From contig DBAY01000004.1 in the NCBI GenBank assembly GCA_002291925.1, positions 38,233 to 45,981 on the forward strand: a stretch of DNA of 7,749 bases. Direction: 5' to 3'. The notes below the pieces were generated by a model. That model saw only the letters and a program-made list of their open reading frames with translations. It had not been told where the DNA came from and ran no database searches. How positions within the stretch are numbered: the stretch's first letter is position 1; each line of letters starts with the position of its first letter. Below are positions 1-6,057 of the stretch, in pieces. The position numbers and the translations under genes were made by a program. The stretch comes from Alphaproteobacteria bacterium UBA998. GTDB taxonomy: Bacteria > Pseudomonadota > Alphaproteobacteria > Rickettsiales > UBA998.

Positions 1-1535
1 TCGGGCAGGGCATCGAGTTCGATTATTGCTGTGTGCATGCCTGCTACGCGCTCTCCGACGCGGGCTATGAGACGGTGATGATCAACTGCAACCCGGAGAC
101 CGTTTCTACCGATTACGATACCTCGGACCGCCTCTATTTCGAGCCGCTCACTGCCGAGGATGTGATCGAGATCATCCGCCGCGAGCAGACAAACGGCCGC
201 GTGAAAGGCGTCGTCGTGCAGTTCGGCGGCCAGACGCCGCTGAAGCTGGCGCACGCGCTGGAGCAGGCGGGCATCCCCATCATCGGCACCAGCCCGGATT
301 CCATCGACCTCGCTGAGGATCGCGAGCGCTTTCAGCAACTGCTGCAACAGCTCGGCCTGCGTCAGCCGGACAATGCCATCTGCCACTCCGCCGCCGAGGT
401 GATCGAGATGGCGGGCCGCATGGGCTTCCCCGTGGTGGTGCGCCCGTCTTACGTGCTGGGCGGACGCGGCATGGCGATCATCCATGACGCCGAGACGCTG
501 AAAACCTACGTGGCGCACCTCTACAAAGATTTCCCCGACAACGCGATCCTCATCGATTCCTTCCTCGCAGGCGCGGCGGAAGTGGACGTCGATGCGCTTT
601 GCGACGGCGAGGATGTGTATGTCGCGGGTATCATGGAGCATATCGAGGAGGCGGGAATTCACTCCGGCGATTCCTCCTGCTCGCTGCCGCCTTATTCGCT
701 GGGGCAGGACATGATCCAGCAGCTTAAGGAGCAGACCATCCAGCTCGCGAAAGCGCTGAAGGTGGTGGGCCTCATCAACATCCAGTTCGCCATCAAGAAT
801 GGCGAGATTTATATTCTGGAAGTCAATCCGCGCGCCAGCCGCACGGTGCCGTTCGTGGCCAAGACTATCGGCCTGCCCGTGGCCAAAATCGCGGCGCGCC
901 TGATGGCGGGGGAAAAACTTTCCCAGTTTGCCCTGCCGCCCTCGATGGCCGATCGCACGAGCTTCACCCACACGGCGGTGAAGGAAGCGGTGTTCCCCTT
1001 CGAGCGTTTCGCTAATGTGGATGTGCTGCTCGGGCCGGAGATGAAATCCACTGGCGAATCGATGGGCCTGGACGTCGATTTCGCCCATGCGTTCGGCAAG
1101 GCGCACCTGGCCTCCGGCGCGAAAATGCCGAAGAAAGGCACTGTCTTCGTCTCCGTGAAGGATTCCGACAAGGACGCCGCGGTGCCCATCTGCCGCGACC
1201 TGCTGGCGCTGGGCTTCAACCTCATCGCCACCACGGGGACGCAGAAATTCCTGAGTGGACAGGGCGTCGATGTCGCCCCGGTGAACAAGGTGCGCCAGGG
1301 CCGTCCGCACATCGTGGACTTCCTGAAAGATGGCAAGATCGCCTTCGTCATCAACACGACGGAAGGCGCCAAATCCATCGAGGACAGCTTCTCCATCCGC
1401 CGCACGGCGTTGCAGAACAAAATCCCCTATTCCACCACGCTGGAAGCCACCCGCGCCATCATCCACGCCCTGCAAGTGCTGGAGAAGGAAGGCGGCTTCG
1501 GCGTAAAGGCGCTGCAGGAGTACGTGGCGGCTTAG
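1..1535 (+). CDS. carB: Carbamoyl-phosphate synthase large subunit, C-terminal half (5' truncated by window)
   Basis: Large subunit of the cytoplasmic enzyme that makes carbamoyl phosphate from bicarbonate, two ATP and glutamine-derived ammonia, feeding arginine and pyrimidine synthesis. The frame is open from the window edge (first full codon at 3) and starts in the conserved GQGIEFDYCCVHA segment, so roughly the first half of a protein of about 1,080 residues lies upstream. Visible are NCNPETVSTDYDTSDRLYFE, then the second ATP-grasp module with PSYVLGGRGM near 444-473 and the metal/ATP-binding EVNPRASRTVPF near 819-854. From about 1131 to the end lies the MGS-like allosteric domain, with FVSVKDSDKD, ATTGT and the VINTTEG segment. 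It ends with TAG. A GTG at 33 is internal, not a start. No truncation or frameshift is seen. The identification is very secure; carA is not in the window. Confidence 0.97.
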   Translation, partial: GQGIEFDYCCVHACYALSDAGYETVMINCNPETVSTDYDTSDRLYFEPLTAEDVIEIIRREQTNGRVKGVVVQFGGQTPLKLAHALEQAGIPIIGTSPDSIDLAEDRERFQQLLQQLGLRQPDNAICHSAAEVIEMAGRMGFPVVVRPSYVLGGRGMAIIHDAETLKTYVAHLYKDFPDNAILIDSFLAGAAEVDVDALCDGEDVYVAGIMEHIEEAGIHSGDSSCSLPPYSLGQDMIQQLKEQTIQLAKALKVVGLINIQFAIKNGEIYILEVNPRASRTVPFVAKTIGLPVAKIAARLMAGEKLSQFALPPSMADRTSFTHTAVKEAVFPFERFANVDVLLGPEMKSTGESMGLDVDFAHAFGKAHLASGAKMPKKGTVFVSVKDSDKDAAVPICRDLLALGFNLIATTGTQKFLSGQGVDVAPVNKVRQGRPHIVDFLKDGKIAFVINTTEGAKSIEDSFSIRRTALQNKIPYSTTLEATRAIIHALQVLEKEGGFGVKALQEYVAA

Positions 1536-1540
1536 TGCGC

Positions 1541-1557
1541 GTTAGCACATTGCTAAC
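1541..1557. promoter_or_regulatory. Perfect 6-bp dyad just after carB
   Basis: GTTAGC, a 5-nt spacer (ACATT) and GCTAAC form a perfect inverted repeat 5 bases after the carB stop and 21 bases before the next start. There is no T-run after it, so it is a poor intrinsic terminator. It could be a weak pause or 3'-end stabilising hairpin, or an operator for the next gene. It is seen directly; the function is unknown. Confidence 0.35.
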
Positions 1558-1578
1558 CGGACTCTGTCAGGATGAGGT

Positions 1579-2271
1579 ATGGACCCGTCACTGCAAAGCG
1601 AACTGGCCGCACGGCTTGGCAAGCCGTGGGAGGCGCTCGCGCCCGGCGTGCGCGAGATTCTTCAGCGTAGCGATGCCCGAACGACAGCCCGGGACCCTGA
1701 GGCCGTGAAGTATTTTCAGGCGCATGGCCTGACACCCGAGGGCGTTGAATGGTTCATGACGCAGGTGGCGAAGGGCGCGCAGTATGTGTACGAAAAATTT
1801 GGCATGGACATCAAGGTGCCGCACCTGCAGCATGAGCTGATCCTGCCATCCAGCAAGGGCCCGGTGAGTTACAAGGAATACCGCTTTGCCTATGTTGAGG
1901 GGCGGGATCAGGTGTACATCAACCCTAAATTCATGAGAACGGCATGCGCTTATCGTGACAATGTGACGAAATGGGGTATCAAGCGCCGCTGGCATGGCAG
2001 GGATCATTTTTTCAACGCGGAGGAATCCATTTTCCTCTGAGCGGTCGAGGAGGCGTATCACGCTCATCAGTTCAAATCAGGGCGCTTTCATACATACTCT
2101 TTTGATAATCTGAAGCCAGATGCTACACCCGCCGAGCGTGAAGCTTATTATCAGAATAATCCTCTCGAAAAAGAGGCGAGGCAGGTGCTGCACGCGGTAG
2201 CTCATGATTTGAAGCTGGGCTCCGTCTACGGAACATGGTTTGCCGCAGCAATCGGCAGACATCGGAGCTGA
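1579..2271 (+). pseudogene. Unrecognised protein, reading frame interrupted by one in-frame TGA
   Basis: ATG at 1579 (AGGA at 1569-1572, 6-nt spacing) opens 153 codons ending at TGA 2038-2040. The same frame then continues for 76 further codons without a stop to TGA 2269-2271. The downstream part reads as ordinary protein (AVEEAYHAHQFKSGRF, then YYQNNPLEKEARQVLHAVAH) and has no plausible start of its own, so the two parts are best read as one 230-codon gene with a nonsense mutation, a sequencing error or stop readthrough. I do not recognise the family. The order VYINPKF, then a helix with EEAYHAHQ, then NPLEKEA vaguely recalls small zinc peptidases (HExxH helix followed by a distal Glu), but the first His would be Glu; an ExxH diiron-type helix is another weak possibility. 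No signal peptide or membrane segment is seen. The second half looks less GC-rich than carB. Confidence 0.6.
2038..2066 (+). other. In-frame UGA within a 6-bp hairpin
   Basis: The interrupting stop is the first three bases of TGAGCG (2038-2043), which is perfectly complementary to CGCTCA (2061-2066) across a 17-nt loop. The structure is visible, but its significance is uncertain. A short stem immediately at a UGA recalls bacterial SECIS or readthrough contexts, yet no known selenoprotein motif surrounds it and chance is a reasonable explanation. Confidence 0.25.
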
Positions 2272-2328
2272 GTGGCAGGCTGTGCCTTTGACCTAGCCTT
2301 GATAGGAGCCCGAAGTGTAGTAAATGGC

Positions 2329-2347
2329 GTCAGAAATCTCTTCTGAC
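2329..2347. promoter_or_regulatory. Perfect 7-bp inverted repeat upstream of greA
   Basis: GTCAGAA (2329-2335), a 5-nt spacer and TTCTGAC (2341-2347) form an uninterrupted dyad. No T-tract follows, which argues against an intrinsic terminator. It ends 11 bases before a possible -35 element at 2359, a suitable position for an operator controlling greA, but no regulator family is indicated. Confidence 0.35.
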
Positions 2348-2358
2348 TGTATCGTCAA

Positions 2359-2387
2359 TTGCATTTCCCCTAAGCTGCCGCTATCCA
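2359..2387 (+). promoter_or_regulatory. Possible sigma-70-type promoter for greA
   Basis: TTGCAT at 2359-2364 and TATCCA at 2382-2387 are separated by 17 bp. Both hexamers match the consensus only partly. If it is real, the transcript would carry the palindromic repeat (about 2400-2472) in its 5' leader before the greA Shine-Dalgarno. Confidence 0.25.
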
Positions 2388-2399
2388 TAGTTAACATCG

Positions 2400-2472
2400 C
2401 CATCCCTGCGAAAGCCGGGGTTCACTGGGTTATTGTCTGTAGCCGGGGGATTTCCGCGTGATGGAATGACAG
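2400..2472. repeat. Degenerate palindromic intergenic repeat
   Basis: The left part, CATCCCTGCGAAAGCCGGGG, resembles the widespread bacterial intergenic palindromes of the type CCCGCGAAAGCGGG: CCC and GC pair with GC and GGG around a GAAA tetraloop, with one mismatch (2404-2419). The right part, TTTCCGCGTGATGGAATGACAG (2451-2472), looks like the decayed opposite arm (minus-strand reading CTGTCATTCC). It ends 5 bases before the greA ribosome binding site. The assignment is by resemblance; copies elsewhere in the genome would be needed to prove it is a repeat family. Confidence 0.45.
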
Positions 2473-2491
2473 AAACGAAGGACCAACGACC

Positions 2492-2965
2492 ATGGAACGA
2501 TTCCCCATCACCGCCGAGGGCTTTGCGCGCATGGAGGTGGAGCTGAAGCATCTGAAATCGGTGGAGCGGCCGGAGATCATCAAGGCGATTGCCGAGGCGC
2601 GGGCGCATGGCGACCTCTCGGAGAATGCCGAGTATTCCGCCGCCAAGGAAAAGCAGAGCTTTATTGAGGGACGGATTCAGGATCTGGAAGCGCGCGTTTC
2701 ACGGGCCGAGATCATCGATGTGGCGGCGCTTTCTGGCGATACGGTGAAGTTCGGCGCGACGGTGAAGCTGATCGACGAGGACACGGAAGACGCCGTCACC
2801 TATCAGATCGTCGGCGAGTACGAGGCGGACCTCAAACAGGGCAAACTGGCCCTCAACGCGCCCATCGCGCGCGCCCTCATTGGTAAATCGGTGGGCGACC
2901 GCATCGAGGTCAACACCCCCAAGGGCGTCAAATATTACGAGATCGAAACAGTCAGCTTCCGCTAG
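2492..2965 (+). CDS. greA: Transcription elongation factor GreA
   Basis: GreA enters the secondary channel of backtracked RNA polymerase and stimulates cleavage of the 3' end of the RNA, rescuing stalled complexes. The 157-residue length is typical. The N-terminal antiparallel coiled coil spans about residues 1-75, and its tip carries GDLSENAEY with the family's catalytic acidic pair, here D41 and E44. The C-terminal FKBP-like domain (about 80-157) includes GATVKLID, the YQIVGEYEAD segment and the closing SPVGK-type region, here ALIGKSVGDRIEVNTPKG. The start is supported by GAAGGA at 2477-2482, 9 nt before the ATG. The stop TAG lies within CTAG at 2962-2965, which also supplies the stop of the convergent minus-strand gene; no separate terminator is seen. 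carB-greA proximity is common in alphaproteobacteria. Confidence 0.96.
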   Translation: MERFPITAEGFARMEVELKHLKSVERPEIIKAIAEARAHGDLSENAEYSAAKEKQSFIEGRIQDLEARVSRAEIIDVAALSGDTVKFGATVKLIDEDTEDAVTYQIVGEYEADLKQGKLALNAPIARALIGKSVGDRIEVNTPKGVKYYEIETVSFR

Positions 2966-3552
2966 AAAATTCTCTGGTATTCGTTGGGTGCGCTTTGGCG
3001 GGAGGCGGCGAGCTGCTCGACAAAATTCTTGTTTCTATTATGAGTCTGGGAGGGCACCGATGGCGCATCCTGTACCAATGAATGCTCTATGCCATCCAGC
3101 AAATCCTGATACCGCACTAACTGTTCTTGCTCCGAAATGACCGACTCAGTTTTTGAGCGTACGGCGGCGTAGATGCCAATGCCCGTGATGGCTGTAAAAC
3201 TAGTGATCAGCTTTGCCGCCTGCGCTCCCGTCATTTCTTGTGAAAATCCAAAAGAGGGCAAGGATTCAGGACCTGAGATGACCCAAAATCCCGCTAATAC
3301 AATACCAGCAAACGCCATGGCCAAGAGGGCGGGCATGGCTGTCATTCTCACAAGAGTACGGAAAAATCCCGGTGGCGGGTCTGAAGGCTCAGTGCGGTTG
3401 AACGTTTCGAAATCAGGAATCGTTGTATTAGTTTGCTGTTGCAGGATTAAGGCGCGCTCGTGAAGCTCACGTTTTGCCTGCTGTAGCAGAGCAATTCCTT
3501 CCTTCTGGCCCTTCCGCTCACGAAATGCCTCAATAACGCTGCTAAAGCCCAT
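2962..3552 (-). CDS. Orphan membrane protein with coiled-coil N-terminus and C-terminal motif
   Basis: This 196-residue protein is of a family I do not recognise. Residues 1-45 are charged and probably helical or coiled coil (EAFRERKGQKEGIALLQQAKRELHERALILQQQ). Two hydrophobic segments follow, about 70-93 and 111-130, then a polar tail. The tail contains RNKNFVEQLAASR at residues 173-185 (2998-3036), which matches a motif at the end of the adjacent upstream protein. The ATG overlaps the upstream stop in TAATG (3554-3550), so the two genes are almost certainly co-transcribed and translationally coupled. The TAG stop shares the palindrome CTAG with the convergent greA. GC looks lower than in the neighbours, which suggests accessory or acquired DNA. 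There is no signal peptide and no enzymatic motif. Confidence 0.8.
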   Translation of the reverse strand: MGFSSVIEAFRERKGQKEGIALLQQAKRELHERALILQQQTNTTIPDFETFNRTEPSDPPPGFFRTLVRMTAMPALLAMAFAGIVLAGFWVISGPESLPSFGFSQEMTGAQAAKLITSFTAITGIGIYAAVRSKTESVISEQEQLVRYQDLLDGIEHSLVQDAPSVPSQTHNRNKNFVEQLAASRQSAPNEYQRIF

Positions 3553-4298
3553 TAGCCAATGCCCTTACCGGCAGAAAGGTTCTTTTCATCTCTTGATCCG
3601 GTCAGCATTTCTGCAAAGCTTCCATTGCGCTGTGCGCCTTGCTTCATCCGCGTCTCCAGTGCCACCTGCTCTTGCGGAGTAATCCGGTATTCCGCCGAAC
3701 GTTGGGGCGCAAGGCCGGGCTCAAGCGTACGGGCGCGGCTCAGCCCCAAGGCTAGCTCCGGCGACTGCTGAAGCTTCTGTTCCGCCTCTGCGTAACGCGC
3801 CGCTTGTTTGCTGCGGCCATAGAGACCGCCCGCGATGGCGCTTACCGGGACGCTGGCCATGCCAATTATCTCAAAAGGTGTGAAAATGCTGTTGGCGATT
3901 TGCTCCGGCGCCAATCCGACTACTTCCGGCCCCACGGTGAACGAGAGGGCAAGACTCGTCAGGCCAAACAGAATCCCGCCAATCGCAAGGCCAGAGAAGA
4001 TATTCTTGTTCCAGAAGGACGGACGATGAACAGGCGCACCCTCTACCAACTCGCGCTCCATACGCCGCTTGCCAGCCACCCCGCCCCAGATGGCACCAAT
4101 GGCAGCGGAACTGAGGCTGGTGATTACGTAGGGTGCCAGGGCCACACCACCAGTGGCCCACAAGGCCACGCCTCCCAGAAAGGCCCCTGCAATGCAGCCA
4201 AGGATATATCCCAGCCCGGCGTCGCGGTTGAACAGGGTTGGCTTGTCACGACTAGGTACCCGCAATGCGGTAGGATCGAGAACGGGGGCCATAAACAT
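3552..4298 (-). CDS. Orphan four-helix membrane protein with glycine-rich helices and C-terminal motif
   Basis: Up to 248 residues; family not recognised. Hydrophobic Gly/Ala-rich segments lie at about 31-52, 55-75, 100-122 and 138-161, giving two helical hairpins with small-residue (GxxxG-like) packing, followed by a soluble tail of about 87 residues. The tail holds RNGSFAEMLTGSR at 224-236 (3591-3629), which parallels the end of the downstream protein. Two ATGs are possible: 4298, and 4292 (third codon). GGAG lies only 2 nt before the first but 8 nt before the second, so translation probably begins at 4292. The gene is first of a two-gene minus-strand operon (TAATG overlap with the next) and divergent from the ELM1-family gene. 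The function could be envelope-associated, but nothing in the sequence fixes it. Confidence 0.8.
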   Translation of the reverse strand: MFMAPVLDPTALRVPSRDKPTLFNRDAGLGYILGCIAGAFLGGVALWATGGVALAPYVITSLSSAAIGAIWGGVAGKRRMERELVEGAPVHRPSFWNKNIFSGLAIGGILFGLTSLALSFTVGPEVVGLAPEQIANSIFTPFEIIGMASVPVSAIAGGLYGRSKQAARYAEAEQKLQQSPELALGLSRARTLEPGLAPQRSAEYRITPQEQVALETRMKQGAQRNGSFAEMLTGSRDEKNLSAGKGIG

Positions 4299-4363
4299 CT
4301 CTCCACTAAGCGATCTATTTAATAAATGATATAGTTCTTCTATGACATTGGCGTGACGGTTTC
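4299..4363. promoter_or_regulatory. Divergent AT-rich intergenic region with imperfect palindrome
   Basis: This 65-bp gap separates two divergent genes and must hold start signals for at least the minus-strand operon. At its centre CTATTTAATAAATGATATAG (4315-4334) is an imperfect palindrome (7 of 10 half-site pairs match) and very AT-rich. TATAGT at 4330-4335 and its reverse-strand counterparts could serve as -10 elements, but no convincing -35 was found. The minus-strand Shine-Dalgarno GGAG is at its left edge. Confidence 0.4.
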
Positions 4364-5350
4364 ATGACATCTGACGGAAAACTGACCATCTGGGCCCTGC
4401 TCGACGACCGGCCGGGCAATACGACGCAGACGCTGGGCGTGGCGCAGGCGTTGAAGGGGCGTATCGCTGAAAAACGCATCTATTTCGACCTGGGCGTCCG
4501 CCTGCCCAACGTGATGCGGCGTGGTGCGGCGCTGGGCATCGACACGGTGATGAGCGACGCGCTGGATGAAGGGCCGGTGCCGGATGTCATTATTGCAGCC
4601 GGGCGGCGCCTTGCCCCCGTGCTGCGCAAGCTGAAGAAAGCCTTTCCAGATGCTTACACGGTGCAGTTGATGTATCCCGATATGAGTCTGCGGCATTTTG
4701 ACCTCGTGGTGGTGCCGGAACATGATCAACGTTCGGAAAAACAACTCTTTACCACGCTCGGCGCACCGCACCGGGTGTCTGCGGCAAAAATTGCCGAGCA
4801 TGCCATGAAATGGCGGCTGAACATGCATCGCAAGGGGATGACCAGCGCGTTCATCATTGGCGGCTCCACCGATCGCGGCGAGATGACCGTGGCCGATATG
4901 GAAGCGTTATGGGAACAGAGCGCCGCCCTGCGAAGTGGGGGCACGCTGCTGGTCACCACCAGCCGCCGCACGCCGGAGCTGGTTACCGAATGGCTGCGCG
5001 CCCACGTGAACCCGCCGCATTATTTCCTGCCCTACGGCGAAGGGGAGAATGCCTACCCCGCCCTGCTGGAGCTGGCGGATCGCCTCGTGGTGACGGCGGA
5101 TTCCGTCTCCATGCTCTCCGAGGCCTGCGTCACGGGCAAGCCGGTCTACGCCTTCGATGCGCTGGATTGCCTGAAGCCCAAGCATAAGCGGCTGCTGGAC
5201 AGTTTGTGCGCCCGGGGCCATGTGCGCCGGCTGGCGGATTTCGACGCCCACTGGCCCGGAGGCCCGGTGCTGGACGAAGCCTCGCGCGTGGCGGCGCATA
5301 TTCTCTCGCAGCTTCCGGATGATAGGCGGCAGGCATTGGACGATGCCTAA
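4364..5350 (+). CDS. Mitochondrial fission ELM1-like family protein
   Basis: This 328-residue protein belongs to the ELM1-like (formerly DUF1022) family, named after plant ELM1, which recruits a dynamin to mitochondria; the bacterial role is not established. Recognisable features are the opening IWALLDDRPGNTTQTLGVAQAL, then PDVIIAAGRRLAPVLRKLKK, the second-half Rossmann-like start FIIGGSTDRG (from F163), and VTADSVSMLSEACVTGKPVY (from V243), which resembles the nucleotide-sugar-binding region of GT-B glycosyltransferases. The overall architecture suggests two Rossmann-like lobes. No membrane segment or signal peptide is evident. The ATG has only a poor ribosome binding site (GACGG, close to the start), so expression may be modest. 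It reads in the same direction as the downstream peroxiredoxin, with a 94-bp gap. Family call secure; substrate unknown. Confidence 0.88.
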   Translation: MTSDGKLTIWALLDDRPGNTTQTLGVAQALKGRIAEKRIYFDLGVRLPNVMRRGAALGIDTVMSDALDEGPVPDVIIAAGRRLAPVLRKLKKAFPDAYTVQLMYPDMSLRHFDLVVVPEHDQRSEKQLFTTLGAPHRVSAAKIAEHAMKWRLNMHRKGMTSAFIIGGSTDRGEMTVADMEALWEQSAALRSGGTLLVTTSRRTPELVTEWLRAHVNPPHYFLPYGEGENAYPALLELADRLVVTADSVSMLSEACVTGKPVYAFDALDCLKPKHKRLLDSLCARGHVRRLADFDAHWPGGPVLDEASRVAAHILSQLPDDRRQALDDA

Positions 5351-5359
5351 AATCCATTG

Positions 5360-5371
5360 TCGCTTTTGCGA
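5360..5371. promoter_or_regulatory. Small dyad TCGC-TTTT-GCGA upstream of the peroxiredoxin
   Basis: A 4-bp perfect stem (6 of 8 pairs if extended outward) lies 9 bases after the ELM1-family stop and just upstream of the putative -35 at 5378. It could be a weak 3'-end hairpin or a regulator half-site pair. It lacks a following T-run. Confidence 0.2.
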
Positions 5372-5377
5372 TATTCC

Positions 5378-5405
5378 TTGCATGTTGGTCTGGCTCACCT
5401 ATATC
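5378..5405 (+). promoter_or_regulatory. Possible promoter of the peroxiredoxin gene
   Basis: TTGCAT (5378-5383) and TATATC (5400-5405) are spaced by 16 bp, about 40 bp before the start codon. The hexamer matches are partial. The same TTGCAT hexamer appears in the candidate greA promoter. No clear OxyR-type site was recognised. Confidence 0.3.
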
Positions 5406-5444
5406 GGTTCCACACCTTAACCCACGCAACAAAGGAGTTTCCTC

Positions 5445-6047
5445 ATGAGCGTACTGGTCGGCAAGACTGCCCCCGATTTCACGGCCCGCGCCGTGCTGGC
5501 GGACAATTCCATCAACGAGAAGTTCAGCCTGAAAGAGCACCTGAAGGGCCGCATCGGCGTCCTGTTCTTCTGGCCGCTCGACTTCACCTTCGTGTGCCCG
5601 TCCGAAATCATCGCCTTCGATAACCGCTACCAGGAATTCCAGGAGCGCGGCGCCGAAGTGATCGGCGTCAGCGTTGATTCGCACTTCACGCACATCGCGT
5701 GGAAGAACACGCCGGTAGAAAAAGGCGGTATCGGCATGGTGAAATTCCCCATCGTCGCTGACCTCACGAAGTCCATCGCACGCTCTTATGACGTGTTGCT
5801 CGGCGAGGAAATCGCCTTCCGCGGCACGTTCCTTATCGACCAGGACTTCAAAGTCCGCCACCAGCTCGTCAACGACCTGCCGCTCGGCCGCAACGTCGAT
5901 GAGGCGCTGCGCATGGTCGACGCGCTGAAGTTTCACCAGGAGCATGGCGAAGTCTGTCCGGCTGGCTGGAACAAGGGCAAAGCGGGCATGAAAGCCAACG
6001 CCGAGGGCGTGGCTGCCTACCTGAAGGAAAACGCGAAAGCACTGTAA
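5445..6047 (+). CDS. Typical 2-Cys peroxiredoxin (AhpC/Prx1 type)
   Basis: A thiol peroxidase that reduces H2O2 and organic hydroperoxides in the cytoplasm and is re-reduced by thioredoxin or AhpF-type partners. The 200 residues have the standard layout: VGKTAPDF at the N-terminus, peroxidatic Cys51 in DFTFVCPSE (with T48 of the TxxC active site), the catalytic Arg probably R126 in FRGTFLID, and resolving Cys171 in EVCPAGWNKG. It carries GGIG (94-97), like the GGLG of hyperoxidation-sensitive enzymes, but the C-terminal YF pair is replaced by YL. The start is certain: AAAGGAG at 5431-5437 lies 7 nt before the ATG, the strongest ribosome binding site in the window and consistent with high expression. 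No ahpF or ahpD is adjacent; trxB follows 83 bp downstream, suggesting thioredoxin-dependent recycling. It could be labelled ahpC or prx; the exact subtype is not settled. Confidence 0.95.
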   Translation: MSVLVGKTAPDFTARAVLADNSINEKFSLKEHLKGRIGVLFFWPLDFTFVCPSEIIAFDNRYQEFQERGAEVIGVSVDSHFTHIAWKNTPVEKGGIGMVKFPIVADLTKSIARSYDVLLGEEIAFRGTFLIDQDFKVRHQLVNDLPLGRNVDEALRMVDALKFHQEHGEVCPAGWNKGKAGMKANAEGVAAYLKENAKAL

Positions 6048-6050
6048 AGA

Positions 6051-6057
6051 AAGGAGG
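6051..6057 (+). promoter_or_regulatory. Consensus Shine-Dalgarno stranded far upstream of trxB
   Basis: AAGGAGG is a near-perfect anti-16S match lying 73 nt before the trxB ATG, and the 10 bases immediately before that ATG contain no purine-rich site. The hairpin at 6056-6120 starts at its 3' edge. When the hairpin is folded, the Shine-Dalgarno and the ATG come within about 10-12 unpaired nucleotides. No other start codon lies at a suitable distance after it that would open a real gene. Confidence 0.45.

Larger units (their letters stand above)
2272..2491. other. Intergenic region before greA
   Basis: This 220-bp stretch holds no credible gene. It contains a tiny AGGC-TGT-GCCT hairpin right after the interrupted gene (2277-2287), a perfect 7-bp dyad (2329-2347), a candidate promoter (2359-2387), a degenerate palindromic repeat (about 2400-2472) and the greA Shine-Dalgarno GAAGGA (2477-2482). 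By eye its base composition is lower in GC than the flanking housekeeping genes. Confidence 0.6.

Noticed and set aside
809..1420. 203-codon minus-strand frame within carB
   Set aside because: It lies wholly antisense to conserved carB sequence and its translation shows no domain.
1588..2067. 159-codon minus-strand frame opposite the interrupted gene
   Set aside because: The plus strand has the better start, a ribosome binding site and a protein-like sequence continuing beyond the stop; the minus frame has none of these.
3263..3280. Palindrome TCAGGACCTGA inside the 196-residue orphan gene, resembling the trxB-leader heptamers
   Set aside because: It is one short palindrome within coding sequence and is explained by codons of the protein; too short to call a repeat copy.
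3804..4322. 172-codon plus-strand frame opposite the 248-residue membrane protein
   Set aside because: It lacks a ribosome binding site and its composition is irregular; the minus-strand frame has membrane helices, an SD-supported start and operon overlap.
5130..5945. 271-codon open frame on the minus strand across the ELM1-like and peroxiredoxin genes
   Set aside because: It is antisense to two well-supported genes and spans their intergenic gap; the composition is that of a shadow frame.
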